Of a stretch of 64,000 nt of DNA, positions 7,843 to 16,016 are shown piece after piece; position 1 is the first letter of the stretch; each line of letters starts with the position of its first letter. The DNA comes from Cryptosporangium arvum DSM 44712 (GTDB taxonomy: Bacteria > Actinomycetota > Actinomycetes > Mycobacteriales > Cryptosporangiaceae). Where the stretch lies: contig NZ_KK073874.1 in assembly GCF_000585375.1 (NCBI RefSeq), forward strand, positions 4,743,251 through 4,807,250. Direction: 5' to 3'. The notes under the pieces are model-generated. The model had not been told where the DNA came from. It searched no databases and worked only from the letters and a program-made list of their open reading frames with translations. Made by a program: the position numbers and the translations under genes.

Positions 7843-8820
7843 ATGGAGCCTGATGCGGTGTCGTCGTTGCTCGACCGGATGCGGTGGACGGTCTCCCGGT
7901 ACGACCGCGTGTCGGTGGTGGCCGGAGCCGATCATCGGTTCTTCGGTGCCGAGGTGCGGTTCCACCACGTGCTGAGCGGCGACGCGACGCTCACCGGCCC
8001 GGCGTCCGCGTCGATCGCGGATTCGCCGGGCGGACGCGCGCCTGATCGTGACGCCGGCGGGCGCGCTCCGGGTGTCGGCGCCGGCCGGGCCGGGGCGCCG
8101 GTGCTGGACCGTCCCCGCTCGGGGAACGGCGGGGACGCGCGTGCGCTGGGGAACGGGGCCCGGCGGATCGGGGCCGGCGACGCGGTTCTCGCGTTGCGTG
8201 GGGGCGACTACACGATCCGGGCGCTGGTGCCGACCGTGCTGCTGAGCGCGGTGCTCGACCCGGTCGGCGAACCCGACCTGGTCGCGCAGCGGCTGCCGAC
8301 GCTTCTCCTCAGCTGTGGGTTCGCCACCCGCGAACCGGTCGCCGCCGCGCTGCTGGCGCAGGTCGAGGCCGAGTGGGCCGCGGACCGCCCCGGCACCTCC
8401 TCGGTGGTGTCGCAACTGGCGACGGTGGTCGCGGCGATCGCGGTGCGGGCCTGGGTGGAGTCCGGATGCGACGCCGAGGGTTGGCACCGGGCCGCCGCCG
8501 ACCCGGACATCGCCCGGGTCACGGCCGCGATCCGCGCCGACCCCGGCGCCGCCTGGACCGTCGACCGGCTGGCCCGGGTGGCCCACGTCTCCCGGTCGAC
8601 CTTCGCCGAACGTTTCCACGCGGTGGTGGGCGAGTCACCGGCCCGGTTCGTGCTCCGCATCCGCACCCAGCGCGCGAAGGAGCTGCTCACCCGCGAGGGC
8701 TGGTCGGTCGCCCGCACCGCCGTGGCCCTGGGCTACGGCTCCGAAGCCGCGTTCAGCCGCGCCTTCCGCCGCGTGGTCGGCGTCCCACCCAGCACCTGGC
8801 GCACCACCCACCACCCCTGA
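7843..8820 (+). CDS. AraC-family regulator (cupin_6 type), possibly frameshift-damaged
   Basis: The C-terminal about 100 residues form a standard AraC DNA-binding domain with two helix-turn-helix motifs (VDRLARVAHVSRSTFAERFH and ARTAVALGYGSEAAFSRAFR). The N-terminal cupin part starts normally (RFHHVLSGDATL), but residues about 65-110 look non-native (GGRAPDRDAGGRAPGV). A +1 frame over 8030-8100 reads DARLIVTPAGALRVSAPAG, which resembles a cupin strand better. A compensating frameshift pair is therefore possible. Start ATG 7843. It converges on an MFS exporter gene, a frequent pairing, so it may regulate that transporter. Confidence 0.8.
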   Translation: MEPDAVSSLLDRMRWTVSRYDRVSVVAGADHRFFGAEVRFHHVLSGDATLTGPASASIADSPGGRAPDRDAGGRAPGVGAGRAGAPVLDRPRSGNGGDARALGNGARRIGAGDAVLALRGGDYTIRALVPTVLLSAVLDPVGEPDLVAQRLPTLLLSCGFATREPVAAALLAQVEAEWAADRPGTSSVVSQLATVVAAIAVRAWVESGCDAEGWHRAAADPDIARVTAAIRADPGAAWTVDRLARVAHVSRSTFAERFHAVVGESPARFVLRIRTQRAKELLTREGWSVARTAVALGYGSEAAFSRAFRRVVGVPPSTWRTTHHP

Positions 8821-8845
8821 TACCCGGGCCACCGGCACGCACGTC

Positions 8846-10015
8846 TCACGCCCGCACCCGGCGGAGCGTTGCCAGCACCAGCGTGCCGAGCAGGGCCGCC
8901 ACCCCGCCCGCTACCAGCGCCGCGCGCACGCCGACGCCGTCCACCAACACCCCGCCGGCCACCGCGCCCAGAGCAATGGCCAGCTGGAACGTGGCGATCA
9001 TCAGACCGGTCGCGGGCTCCAGACGGTCGGGTTCGGTCCGGGCGATCCACGTCTGGAACGCGGTCGGTACGGCACCGAAGCCGATCGCCCACACCGCCAC
9101 CGGGACGAACACCGCGCCCAGCGTCCCCAGCGTCGCGGCCAGCGCGAGCGTGGACACCCCGATCAGGAACGGCGCGCCCAGGACCAGGACGGTCAGGCGG
9201 CGGTCGGCGAGCGGGCCGGCCAGCAGGTTGCCGACGACGTTCAGCGCGCCGTAGAGGAGCAGCAGCGCCGCCAGCAGGCCGGCGGTCAGGCCGGGCACCG
9301 GTTCCAGCGCGGTGCGCAGATAGGTGAACGCCGCGAAGTGGCCGACGGCGACGAGGGCGATCGCGGCCAGGCCGGTGGCCAGCACCGGTCGCCGGGCCGT
9401 GCGGAGCAGCGTGCGCAGACCGGGTGAGCCGGCCGGGGGTACGGCCGGCAACCAGCGTGCCTGCGCGACGAGCGCGACCCCGCCGGCCACCGCCGCGATC
9501 GCGAACACCACCCGCCAGCCCCACACCTCCCCGACGTAGGCGCCGAGCGGCATCGCCGCGACGGCCGCGACCGTGCTGCCGGTGTTGACGACGGTCAGCG
9601 CGCGTCCGAGGCGGTCGGCCGGGACGAGCCGGGAGGTCACCGCGATCGAGAACGCCCACACCCCGGCGAGCGCGGCGCCGAGCAGCAACCGGGCCACGAG
9701 CAGCAGCCAGTAGCTGGGCGTGACCGCGACCAGCAGGTTCGACGCCACGGCCAGCGTCATCAGGCCGATCAGGACGTGGCGCCGGTCCTGACGGGGCAGC
9801 AGGACCGCGATCGTGGGGGCGATCACCGCGCCCATCAGGGCGGTCGCGGTGACGGCCTGGCCGGCGGTGCCCTCGCTCACGCCGAGGTCGGCGGCGATGC
9901 GCGGCAGCATGCTCGCCGGCAGGAATTCGCTCGCCACGAGCGTGAACAGCCCGAGTCCGACGGACGTGACGGCACGCCAGTCCGCCCGGGTGGCGGCGGC
10001 GACGGTGGTGGTCAT
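8846..10015 (-). CDS. MFS efflux transporter (DHA1, AraJ/YdhP-like)
   Basis: A 389-aa integral membrane protein with about 12 hydrophobic helices. Early motifs are GLGLFTLVASEFLPASMLP and DLGVSEGTAGQAVTATALMG, typical of the arabinose-efflux/chloramphenicol-resistance-like DHA1 group. It is expected to export small molecules by proton antiport. It ends 26 bp from the convergent AraC gene. The start ATG at 10015 has GAGGAGC upstream, and an inverted repeat sits just before the ribosome-binding site. The substrate is unknown. Confidence 0.88.
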   Translation of the reverse strand: MTTTVAAATRADWRAVTSVGLGLFTLVASEFLPASMLPRIAADLGVSEGTAGQAVTATALMGAVIAPTIAVLLPRQDRRHVLIGLMTLAVASNLLVAVTPSYWLLLVARLLLGAALAGVWAFSIAVTSRLVPADRLGRALTVVNTGSTVAAVAAMPLGAYVGEVWGWRVVFAIAAVAGGVALVAQARWLPAVPPAGSPGLRTLLRTARRPVLATGLAAIALVAVGHFAAFTYLRTALEPVPGLTAGLLAALLLLYGALNVVGNLLAGPLADRRLTVLVLGAPFLIGVSTLALAATLGTLGAVFVPVAVWAIGFGAVPTAFQTWIARTEPDRLEPATGLMIATFQLAIALGAVAGGVLVDGVGVRAALVAGGVAALLGTLVLATLRRVRA

Positions 10016-10028
10016 GGTGCTCCTCGAT

Positions 10029-10049
10029 TCGGTAGTCAGCCGCTACCGA
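10029..10049. promoter_or_regulatory. Inverted repeat before the MFS gene
   Basis: Arms TCGGTAG and CTACCGA (7 bp, perfect) flank a 7-bp spacer, 14 bp upstream of the MFS start codon. It may be an operator overlapping the promoter or a 5' leader hairpin occluding the ribosome-binding site. Confidence 0.45.
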
Positions 10050-10160
10050 GGCTGCGCCGGGCGCACCGGCGTCACTTGATCAGCCGTCCCCGGATTCCGC
10101 CCGATCGTCCGCGCCGGATTGCGGCCGGAAACTGACCGGAATCACGCATACCGTCGAGGC

Positions 10161-11282
10161 ATGCAGCGACTGACCTGGCCCGAGGTCCACGCCCGCCGCC
10201 TCGCCCGCCACCACCTGACGCCACCCGGCGCCCCGCGGCCGGGACCCCACTTCGCCGACGTCGCCCGGGCGATCTGCGGGGTGCACGCGCAGGTGATGTC
10301 GGCCGCCGAACTCTCGCTCGCCCTGCGCGTCCCCGGCACCACCCGCACCGACGTCCGCGAGGCCCTCTGGCGCGACCGGACCGTCGTCAAGACCTTCGGC
10401 CCGCGCGGCACCGTGCACCTGCTCGCCGCCGACGATCTCCCGGTCTGGACGAGCGCGCTCGCCGCCGTCCCGAGCCCGAACCGGTTCCCGGACGGCGTCC
10501 GCCTCGACGACGCGCAGACCGACGAGGTCGTCACCGCGATCGGCGACGCGCTCGACGGCGTCGCGTTGACCATCGACGAGTTGAGCGACGCGGTCGTGGC
10601 CCGCACCGGGCCCTGGGCGGGGGAGCTCACGATGCCGGCGTTCGGCGGGATGTGGCCGCGCTGGCGTCAGGTGCTGCACCGGGCCGGGCACCGCGGGGTG
10701 CTCGCGTTCGGGCCGAACCGCGGGCAGAAGGTCACCTACGTCAACCCGCGGGTCGTGCCGGCCGACCCGGACCGAGCCCTCGACCAGGTGCTGCGCCGGT
10801 ACCTGACGAGCTACGGCCCGGCGCGGCCGGAGCACTTCGCGCAGTGGCTGGCCGCCCCGAAGCCGTGGGCCGCCGCGCTGTTCGCGGCCGCCGACCTGGA
10901 GCGGGTCGACGTCGAGGGCGTCGAGGGGTGGGTGCTCGCCGGGGACACGGCGCCGGCGTCCGGGAGCAGCGTCCGGCTCCTGCCGTACTTCGACGCCTAT
11001 CAGGTCGGCTGCCACCCGCGTGACCAGGTCTTCCCGGGCCGGGCCTGGGAGCGTGCCCTGGCCCGCACCCAGGCCGGGAACCATCCGGTGGTGGTGGTCG
11101 ACGGGGTGGTGGCCGGGGTGTGGCACGTGCGTCGCTCCGGGCGCCGGCTGGCGATCACGGTCGAGCAGTTCGGACCGGTGCACCGCGCCGCGCTCGAGCG
11201 CGAGGTGGAGCGCGTCGGCGTGATCCTCGAAGGCACCCCCGCGCTCACCCTCGGGCCGGTAACGATCGGTCCACACGCCTGA
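10161..11282 (+). CDS. Winged-helix DNA-binding domain protein (HTH_42/AlkZ-like)
   Basis: A 373-aa protein of the family that includes AlkZ/YcaQ DNA glycosylases. It shows LTWPEVHARRLARHHL, a GVHAQVMSAAELSLALR helix, FGPRGTVHLLAADDLPVW, and the C-terminal LLPYFDAYQVGC region. In the DNA-repair members a Gln-x-Gln motif is catalytic; I do not see it clearly, so glycosylase activity is uncertain and many actinobacterial members are unassigned. ATG 10161 is used because the preceding codons (from 10119) are not conserved. It stands alone between divergent MFS and downstream methyltransferase genes. Confidence 0.82.
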   Translation: MQRLTWPEVHARRLARHHLTPPGAPRPGPHFADVARAICGVHAQVMSAAELSLALRVPGTTRTDVREALWRDRTVVKTFGPRGTVHLLAADDLPVWTSALAAVPSPNRFPDGVRLDDAQTDEVVTAIGDALDGVALTIDELSDAVVARTGPWAGELTMPAFGGMWPRWRQVLHRAGHRGVLAFGPNRGQKVTYVNPRVVPADPDRALDQVLRRYLTSYGPARPEHFAQWLAAPKPWAAALFAAADLERVDVEGVEGWVLAGDTAPASGSSVRLLPYFDAYQVGCHPRDQVFPGRAWERALARTQAGNHPVVVVDGVVAGVWHVRRSGRRLAITVEQFGPVHRAALEREVERVGVILEGTPALTLGPVTIGPHA

Positions 11283-11352
11283 GAGCCCCTTGCGTCGACC
11301 GCCGCTTGTGGACATACGATCGCGGGACGCCGAACCTCAGGGGGTTACGCCT

Positions 11353-12147
11353 GTGAACGATCCGGACTGGGCGGTGCAGAACATCGACCCCAACCAGCCC
11401 TCCGCGGCCCGGATGTACGACTACTACCTCGGGGGGTCGCACAATTTCGCGTCCGACCGGCAGGCCGCCGCGAAAGTGCTGGAGCTGCTCCCCGACGCGC
11501 CGCTGATGGCCCAGGCCAACCGGGCTTTCCTGCACCGCAGCGTGCGCTTCCTCGTCGACGCGGGGGTGAAGCAGTTCATCGACCTGGGCTCCGGGATCCC
11601 CACCGCGGGCAACGTGCACGAGGTGGCGCCGGACTCGACGGTGGTCTACGTCGACATGGACCCGGTCGCGGTCGCGTACAGCGAATCGATTCTGAGCGAC
11701 GTCGACCGCGCCGGCATCGTGCACGCGGACATCCGCCGGCCCGGGAAGGTGCTCGAGTCCCCGGTCACTCGGGAGCTGCTCGACTTCGATCAGCCGATCG
11801 GCCTGCTCGCCGTGGCCGTGCTGCACTTCGTCGCGGAGGCGGAGGACCCGGCCGGGATCATGGCCACGTTCCGCGAGGCGCTGCCGGCCGGGAGCGCGCT
11901 CGCGCTGGCCCACGTGACGCTCGACGAGCGACCGGACGAGATGGCGCGGATCAAGTCGATCTACCAGTCCAGCGCCAACCCGACGACGTTCCGCACCCAG
12001 GACGAGATCAGCGGGCTGCTGACCGGCTGGGACCTGGTGGACCCGGGCCTGACCTGGGTCGTGGAGTGGCGCCCCGACTGGCCCGACGACGCCGACGGCA
12101 ACTCGGCCTGGTGCGGCAACTACGGCGCGGTCGGCTGGAAGAGCTGA
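11353..12147 (+). CDS. S-adenosyl methyltransferase, DUF574 family
   Basis: A 264-aa Rossmann-fold methyltransferase of the actinobacterial DUF574 (pfam04672) type. Motifs: ARMYDYYLGGSHNFASDR, then FIDLGSGIPTAGNVHEV (SAM-binding Gly-rich loop) and VVYVDMDPVAVAYSE. The GTG at 11353 is preceded by AGGGGG and gives the usual NDPDW...IDPNQPSAAR start. Such genes are strongly multiplied in actinomycetes and their substrates are unknown; a second copy lies at 30819. It converges with the IclR gene, 4 bp between stops. Confidence 0.9.
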   Translation: MNDPDWAVQNIDPNQPSAARMYDYYLGGSHNFASDRQAAAKVLELLPDAPLMAQANRAFLHRSVRFLVDAGVKQFIDLGSGIPTAGNVHEVAPDSTVVYVDMDPVAVAYSESILSDVDRAGIVHADIRRPGKVLESPVTRELLDFDQPIGLLAVAVLHFVAEAEDPAGIMATFREALPAGSALALAHVTLDERPDEMARIKSIYQSSANPTTFRTQDEISGLLTGWDLVDPGLTWVVEWRPDWPDDADGNSAWCGNYGAVGWKS

Positions 12148-12151
12148 GCCG

Positions 12152-12826
12152 CTACCGCAGGGCGGTGGCGACCAGCCGGGCGGCGTCGGCGATGCTCCGG
12201 CCGATCCGTTCGACGTCGGCACCGTCGTCGACGTAGACGACCGCGAGCGCGCCACGCGCACCACCGTCGGGACCCGGCACGGGCGCGGCGATCGAGCGGA
12301 ACCCGCGGATGACCTCACCGTGCGAGACCGCCCAGCCGACCCGGCGGGCCATGCGCAGCTCCTCGCGGTCGTCCGGTGACGGCGGCTCGCCGATCAGCAG
12401 CGCCAGGCCGGGCGCGCCCCGGTCGACCGGGTGGCGGGTGCCGGGGCGGTAGGTGACGTGCGCCGCGGTGTCCTGCGGTTCGACGCTGACCACGGTCACC
12501 GCCTCCGCGCCCGCACGCACCACCAGGAACGCGGTCATGCCGAACTCGGCCACCAGCCCGTTGAGCCGGGGCAGCGCGGCGGTCTGCAGGTCCGAGCGCA
12601 CCCCGCGGGCCAGCGCCGCCGTGCCCAGCCCGAGCCGGTAGTGCCCCTGCTGGTCCCGCTCGACCAGCTGGTGGTCCTCCAGCGTGCGCAGCAGCCGGTA
12701 GGTGATCGAGCGGTGGACGCCGAGCACCTGCCCGATCTCGGTGATCGGCACCGCCGCGCCGGCCACCGCGAGGTGCTCGAGGATCCGCACGCCGCGGTCG
12801 AGCGTCTGCGAGTGGGGGGCGTCCAT
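12152..12826 (-). CDS. IclR-family regulator of the homogentisate operon
   Basis: A 224-aa regulator with an N-terminal winged helix (SQTLDRGVRILEHLAV, VHRSITYRLLRTLE) and a C-terminal IclR effector-binding domain. It is the last gene of a co-directional run, 45 bp after fahA, so it is probably cotranscribed with the pathway it controls. IclR proteins commonly regulate aromatic catabolism, including homogentisate genes. The palindrome at 18534-18548 upstream of the first gene of the run is the natural target, by inference. No similar site lies before this gene itself. Confidence 0.88.
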   Translation of the reverse strand: MDAPHSQTLDRGVRILEHLAVAGAAVPITEIGQVLGVHRSITYRLLRTLEDHQLVERDQQGHYRLGLGTAALARGVRSDLQTAALPRLNGLVAEFGMTAFLVVRAGAEAVTVVSVEPQDTAAHVTYRPGTRHPVDRGAPGLALLIGEPPSPDDREELRMARRVGWAVSHGEVIRGFRSIAAPVPGPDGGARGALAVVYVDDGADVERIGRSIADAARLVATALR

Positions 12827-12871
12827 GCCCGCCAGCCTAAGTCGGTGCCCTGGACCGCGCGGGCCCGTCGT

Positions 12872-14050
12872 TCACCGCGCCGGTTCGATTCTCCCGGTGA
12901 CGTCACCGAAGCTCAGGCGGGTGCCGTCGAGCGCGGGTGCGGTCGCGCTGATCGTCACGGTGTCCCCGTCCTCGAGGAACGTGCGGGTCGAGCCGTCGGG
13001 CAGCCGGAGCGGGGCCTCGCCGTTCCAGGCCAGCTCGATGAGCGAACCGCGTTCGTCCGGTTCCGGGCCGCTGACCGTGCCGGACGCGAACAGGTCCCCG
13101 ATGCGTGACGTCGCCCCGTTCACGGTCAGGTGGGCGAGCTGCTGCGCCGCCGTCCAGTAGAGCTGACGGAACGGAGGATTACTCACCACGACGCCGTTCA
13201 GGCTCACCGTCAACTGCAGATCGAGACCCCAGCGCTCCTTGCTGTCGTCCAGGTAGGGCAGCAGCTCGACGTCACGCGGTGGCGGGTCGACCCGCGCGGC
13301 CTCCAGCGCGGCCAGCGGCACCACCCACGGGGAGACCGAGGTCGCGAACGACTTCCCGAGGAACGGACCCAGCGGGACGTACTCCCACGCCTGCAGGTCA
13401 CGCGCGGACCAGTCGTTGACCACGCACACCCCGAACACGTGCGCGGCGAAGTCGCCCACCGCGACCGGCCCCGTCGCGGGCGCCCCCACCACGAAGCCGA
13501 CCTCGGCCTCGATGTCCAGCCGCCGCGACGGCCCGAACGTCGGCACCTCGTCCGACGGTGCCTTGCGCTGTCCCGACGGGCGCACGACCGGCGTGCCCGA
13601 CACCCGCACGGTGCCCGCGCGCCCGTGGTAGGCGATCGGCAGGTGCTTCCAGTTCGGCGTCAGCGGCGGGCTCCCCGGCCGGAACAGTTTCCCCAGGTTC
13701 GACGCGTGGTGCTGGGAGCTGTAGAAGTCGACGTAGTCGGCCACCTCGAACGGCAGGTGCAGCGTGACGCTCTCCCGCGGCACCAGGTGGGCGGAGACCG
13801 CGTCGTCGGTGCCGGTGAACCACCCCGTGAGACGCTCACGCAGCGCGGCCCACGCCGCCGGCCCCCGCGCCATGAACGCGTTCAGCGACCCCGTCGCGTG
13901 CACCGGGTCCCCGGTCGCGGCGGCCAGGTCGAGCACGTGGTCACCGATGGCGACGCCGGTCCGCGGGGCGTCCCCGCCGACGGAGAAGATCCCGTACGGC
14001 AGGTTCGTCACGCCGAAACCGGTGCCGGCCGGAAGATCGAGCCAGGTCAC
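12872..14050 (-). CDS. fahA: Fumarylacetoacetase
   Basis: Hydrolyses fumarylacetoacetate to fumarate and acetoacetate, the last step of homogentisate degradation. The 392-aa length fits the family. N-terminal part: FGVTNLPYGIFSVGG. Catalytic domain: DFYSSQHHASNLGKLFRPG and LPIAYHGRAGTVRVSG, with metal-binding acidic residues around DIEAEVGFVVG, then VNDWSARDLQAWEYVPLGPF and the C-terminal GTVSGPEPDERGSLIELAW. The GTG start at 14050 overlaps the TGA of the upstream gene (GTGA). Cytoplasmic. Works with hmgA two genes upstream. Confidence 0.95.
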   Translation of the reverse strand: MTWLDLPAGTGFGVTNLPYGIFSVGGDAPRTGVAIGDHVLDLAAATGDPVHATGSLNAFMARGPAAWAALRERLTGWFTGTDDAVSAHLVPRESVTLHLPFEVADYVDFYSSQHHASNLGKLFRPGSPPLTPNWKHLPIAYHGRAGTVRVSGTPVVRPSGQRKAPSDEVPTFGPSRRLDIEAEVGFVVGAPATGPVAVGDFAAHVFGVCVVNDWSARDLQAWEYVPLGPFLGKSFATSVSPWVVPLAALEAARVDPPPRDVELLPYLDDSKERWGLDLQLTVSLNGVVVSNPPFRQLYWTAAQQLAHLTVNGATSRIGDLFASGTVSGPEPDERGSLIELAWNGEAPLRLPDGSTRTFLEDGDTVTISATAPALDGTRLSFGDVTGRIEPAR

Positions 14051-14856
14051 GAACGAATCCCTTCCACGAGCCCGAGGGCCACCAGATCGTCGATCGGTTC
14101 GGTCACGCTGCAGGTCCCGAACGAGGTGAACGTCGCCCGGGCCGCGGCGGTTCGCTCCGGCGACCACCCTTTCACCGCCGCCACCAGCCGCGAGGCGTCG
14201 GTCTCCTCCAGCCGGGCCACGGCCGCGTCGCCGCCGGAGGACAGGGCGTCGACCGCCACCAGGACGTTGAGGAACCCGTGGTGGGTGAAGCCGGTCGCGG
14301 GGTCGGTGTGGCGCACCGCGTGGTGCAGGCCGGCCGTGCACTTGACCGCGACCCCGCGCTCCACGCACGCGCCGAGCGTGGACGCCAGCTCCTCGCACGA
14401 CGGGAACGCCGACGCGACCAGGCCACCGGTGCGCACCTTCGCCCGGTACGGCGTGGACGCCAGCGTGTCCAGCACCCGGTCGCGCGCCTCGCCCCGCGGG
14501 ATCTCCACCGCCACCGGCACCCCACCGGGCACGATCCCGGCCAGCTCGCTCACGGCTCGCTCGACGTCGTCGGCGATGGGTGTCTCCACCGCGGACAGCG
14601 CGAGGACCGGGTGGGCCCGCACCCGCGCGAGCGCGTCCGGCAGGTCGAGCGGAGCGGCGATCACCGAGACGCCGAACGGCTCCGGGCCGGACGCCAGCGC
14701 GGCCAGCTCCTCGAGCCGCGCGCCCGGCACCACGAACGGCCCGATGAGCTCGCCGTAGCGCTCCACCAGGTCCCGGTGCGCCGGTACGGCTGCCGCCATC
14801 GGGGCGTCGCCGGGCGGGAAGAGCGCGGCGTCGTCGAAGAAGGCGCGGAACGTCAT
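14047..14856 (-). CDS. Unknown protein between hmgA and fahA
   Basis: A 269-aa protein starting MTFRAFFDDAALFPPGDAPM, with no membrane segment or signal peptide. I do not recognise a domain. It is sandwiched with 4-bp overlaps between hmgA and fahA, so it is almost certainly cotranslated with the homogentisate enzymes. The operon lacks an obvious maleylacetoacetate isomerase (a GST-type protein), so this gene is positioned where that step would be encoded. The sequence does not look like a glutathione transferase, so an isomerase role is speculation. Conserved-looking segments: VKCTAGLHHAVRH and GFLNVLVAVDAL. Confidence 0.85.
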   Translation of the reverse strand: MTFRAFFDDAALFPPGDAPMAAAVPAHRDLVERYGELIGPFVVPGARLEELAALASGPEPFGVSVIAAPLDLPDALARVRAHPVLALSAVETPIADDVERAVSELAGIVPGGVPVAVEIPRGEARDRVLDTLASTPYRAKVRTGGLVASAFPSCEELASTLGACVERGVAVKCTAGLHHAVRHTDPATGFTHHGFLNVLVAVDALSSGGDAAVARLEETDASRLVAAVKGWSPERTAAARATFTSFGTCSVTEPIDDLVALGLVEGIRS

Positions 14857-16016
14857 CGCCGGGCCCAGGTCAACGCGTAGCGGCCGTCGTCGGCCTCGAG
14901 CCCGGCCTCGCCCAGGTCCAGCGGCCGGAACGTGTCGACCATGACCGCGGTCTCGTCGAAGAACTCGACGCCGAGCGAACGCTCGACCGCGCCCGGCTGC
15001 GGGCCGTGGGAGTGCCCGCCGGGATGCAGCGAGATCGAACCCACCCCGATGCCCGAGCCTTTCCGGGCCTCGTAATCACCGTCGACGTAGAACATGACCT
15101 CGTCCGAGTCGACGTTGGAGTGGTAGTAGGGCACCGGGACCGCCAGCGGGTGGTAGTCGACCTTCCGGGGCACGAAGTTGCAGATCACGAAGTTCGTGCC
15201 CTCGAACACCTGGTGCACCGGCGGTGGCTGGTGCACGCGCCCGGTGATCGGCTCGAAGTCGGCGATGTTGAACGCGTACGGGTACAGGCACCCGTCCCAG
15301 CCGACCACGTCGAACGGGTGGTCCGGCACGACGTGGACCGTCCCGCCGCCGCGGTGCTTCACGTAGACCTCGACGTCGGAGCCCTCGGCCACCAGCGGCT
15401 CGACCGGCCCGCGCAGGTCCCGCTCGCAGTACGGCGCGTGCTCCAGGAACTGCCCGTACCTCGAGAGGTACCGGCGCGGCGGCGCGATGTGCGACGACGC
15501 CTCGATCGCGTAGGTGCGCAGCGGTTCGCCGCCGGTCGGCACCCAGCGGTGCGTGGTCGTGCGCGGGATGATCGCGTAGTCGCCGCGGCCCACCTCGAGC
15601 GCTCCGAACACGGTCTCGAGCACCGCCGAGCCGCGTTCGACGTAGACGCACTCGTCGCCGATCGCGTTGCGGTAGTAGGGCGACGCGACCTCCGACACCG
15701 CGTAGGAGATCCGCACGTCGGCGTTGCCGAGCACCAGCCGCCGCCCGGTGACCGCGTCGGCGCCGTCGAACTTCAGCTCGTGCAGCCGCAGGTGACGCGG
15801 CACCAGCGGCGCGTTCGGCGTCAGCGTCGCGTCGGGCGGCTCCCACGGCCGCGCGTCGGTGATCGCCGACGGGATCCCGCGGTGGTAGAGCAGCGAGGAG
15901 TCCGACGAGAACCCCTCCTCGCCGACGAGTTCCTCGGAGTACAGACCACCGTCGGGACGGCGGTGCTGGGTGTGACGCTTCGGCGGGATGCTGCCCACCT
16001 GGCGGTAGAAGCTCAT
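14853..16016 (-). CDS. hmgA: Homogentisate 1,2-dioxygenase
   Basis: Fe(II) ring-cleavage dioxygenase converting homogentisate to maleylacetoacetate. At 387 aa it fits the compact actinobacterial form. Evidence: N-terminal FYRQVGSIPPKRHTQHR, the Tyr-rich ECVYVERGSAVLETVFG cupin strand, VVGWDGCLYPYAFNIADFEP, HQVFEGTNFVICNFVPRKVD, and the Fe-binding region PYYHSNVDSDEVMFYVDGD with HPGGHSHGPQPG. It is coupled to its neighbours by ATGA overlaps on both sides. A second, more divergent member of the same cupin family lies at 47343-48425. Confidence 0.95.
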   Translation of the reverse strand: MSFYRQVGSIPPKRHTQHRRPDGGLYSEELVGEEGFSSDSSLLYHRGIPSAITDARPWEPPDATLTPNAPLVPRHLRLHELKFDGADAVTGRRLVLGNADVRISYAVSEVASPYYRNAIGDECVYVERGSAVLETVFGALEVGRGDYAIIPRTTTHRWVPTGGEPLRTYAIEASSHIAPPRRYLSRYGQFLEHAPYCERDLRGPVEPLVAEGSDVEVYVKHRGGGTVHVVPDHPFDVVGWDGCLYPYAFNIADFEPITGRVHQPPPVHQVFEGTNFVICNFVPRKVDYHPLAVPVPYYHSNVDSDEVMFYVDGDYEARKGSGIGVGSISLHPGGHSHGPQPGAVERSLGVEFFDETAVMVDTFRPLDLGEAGLEADDGRYALTWARR

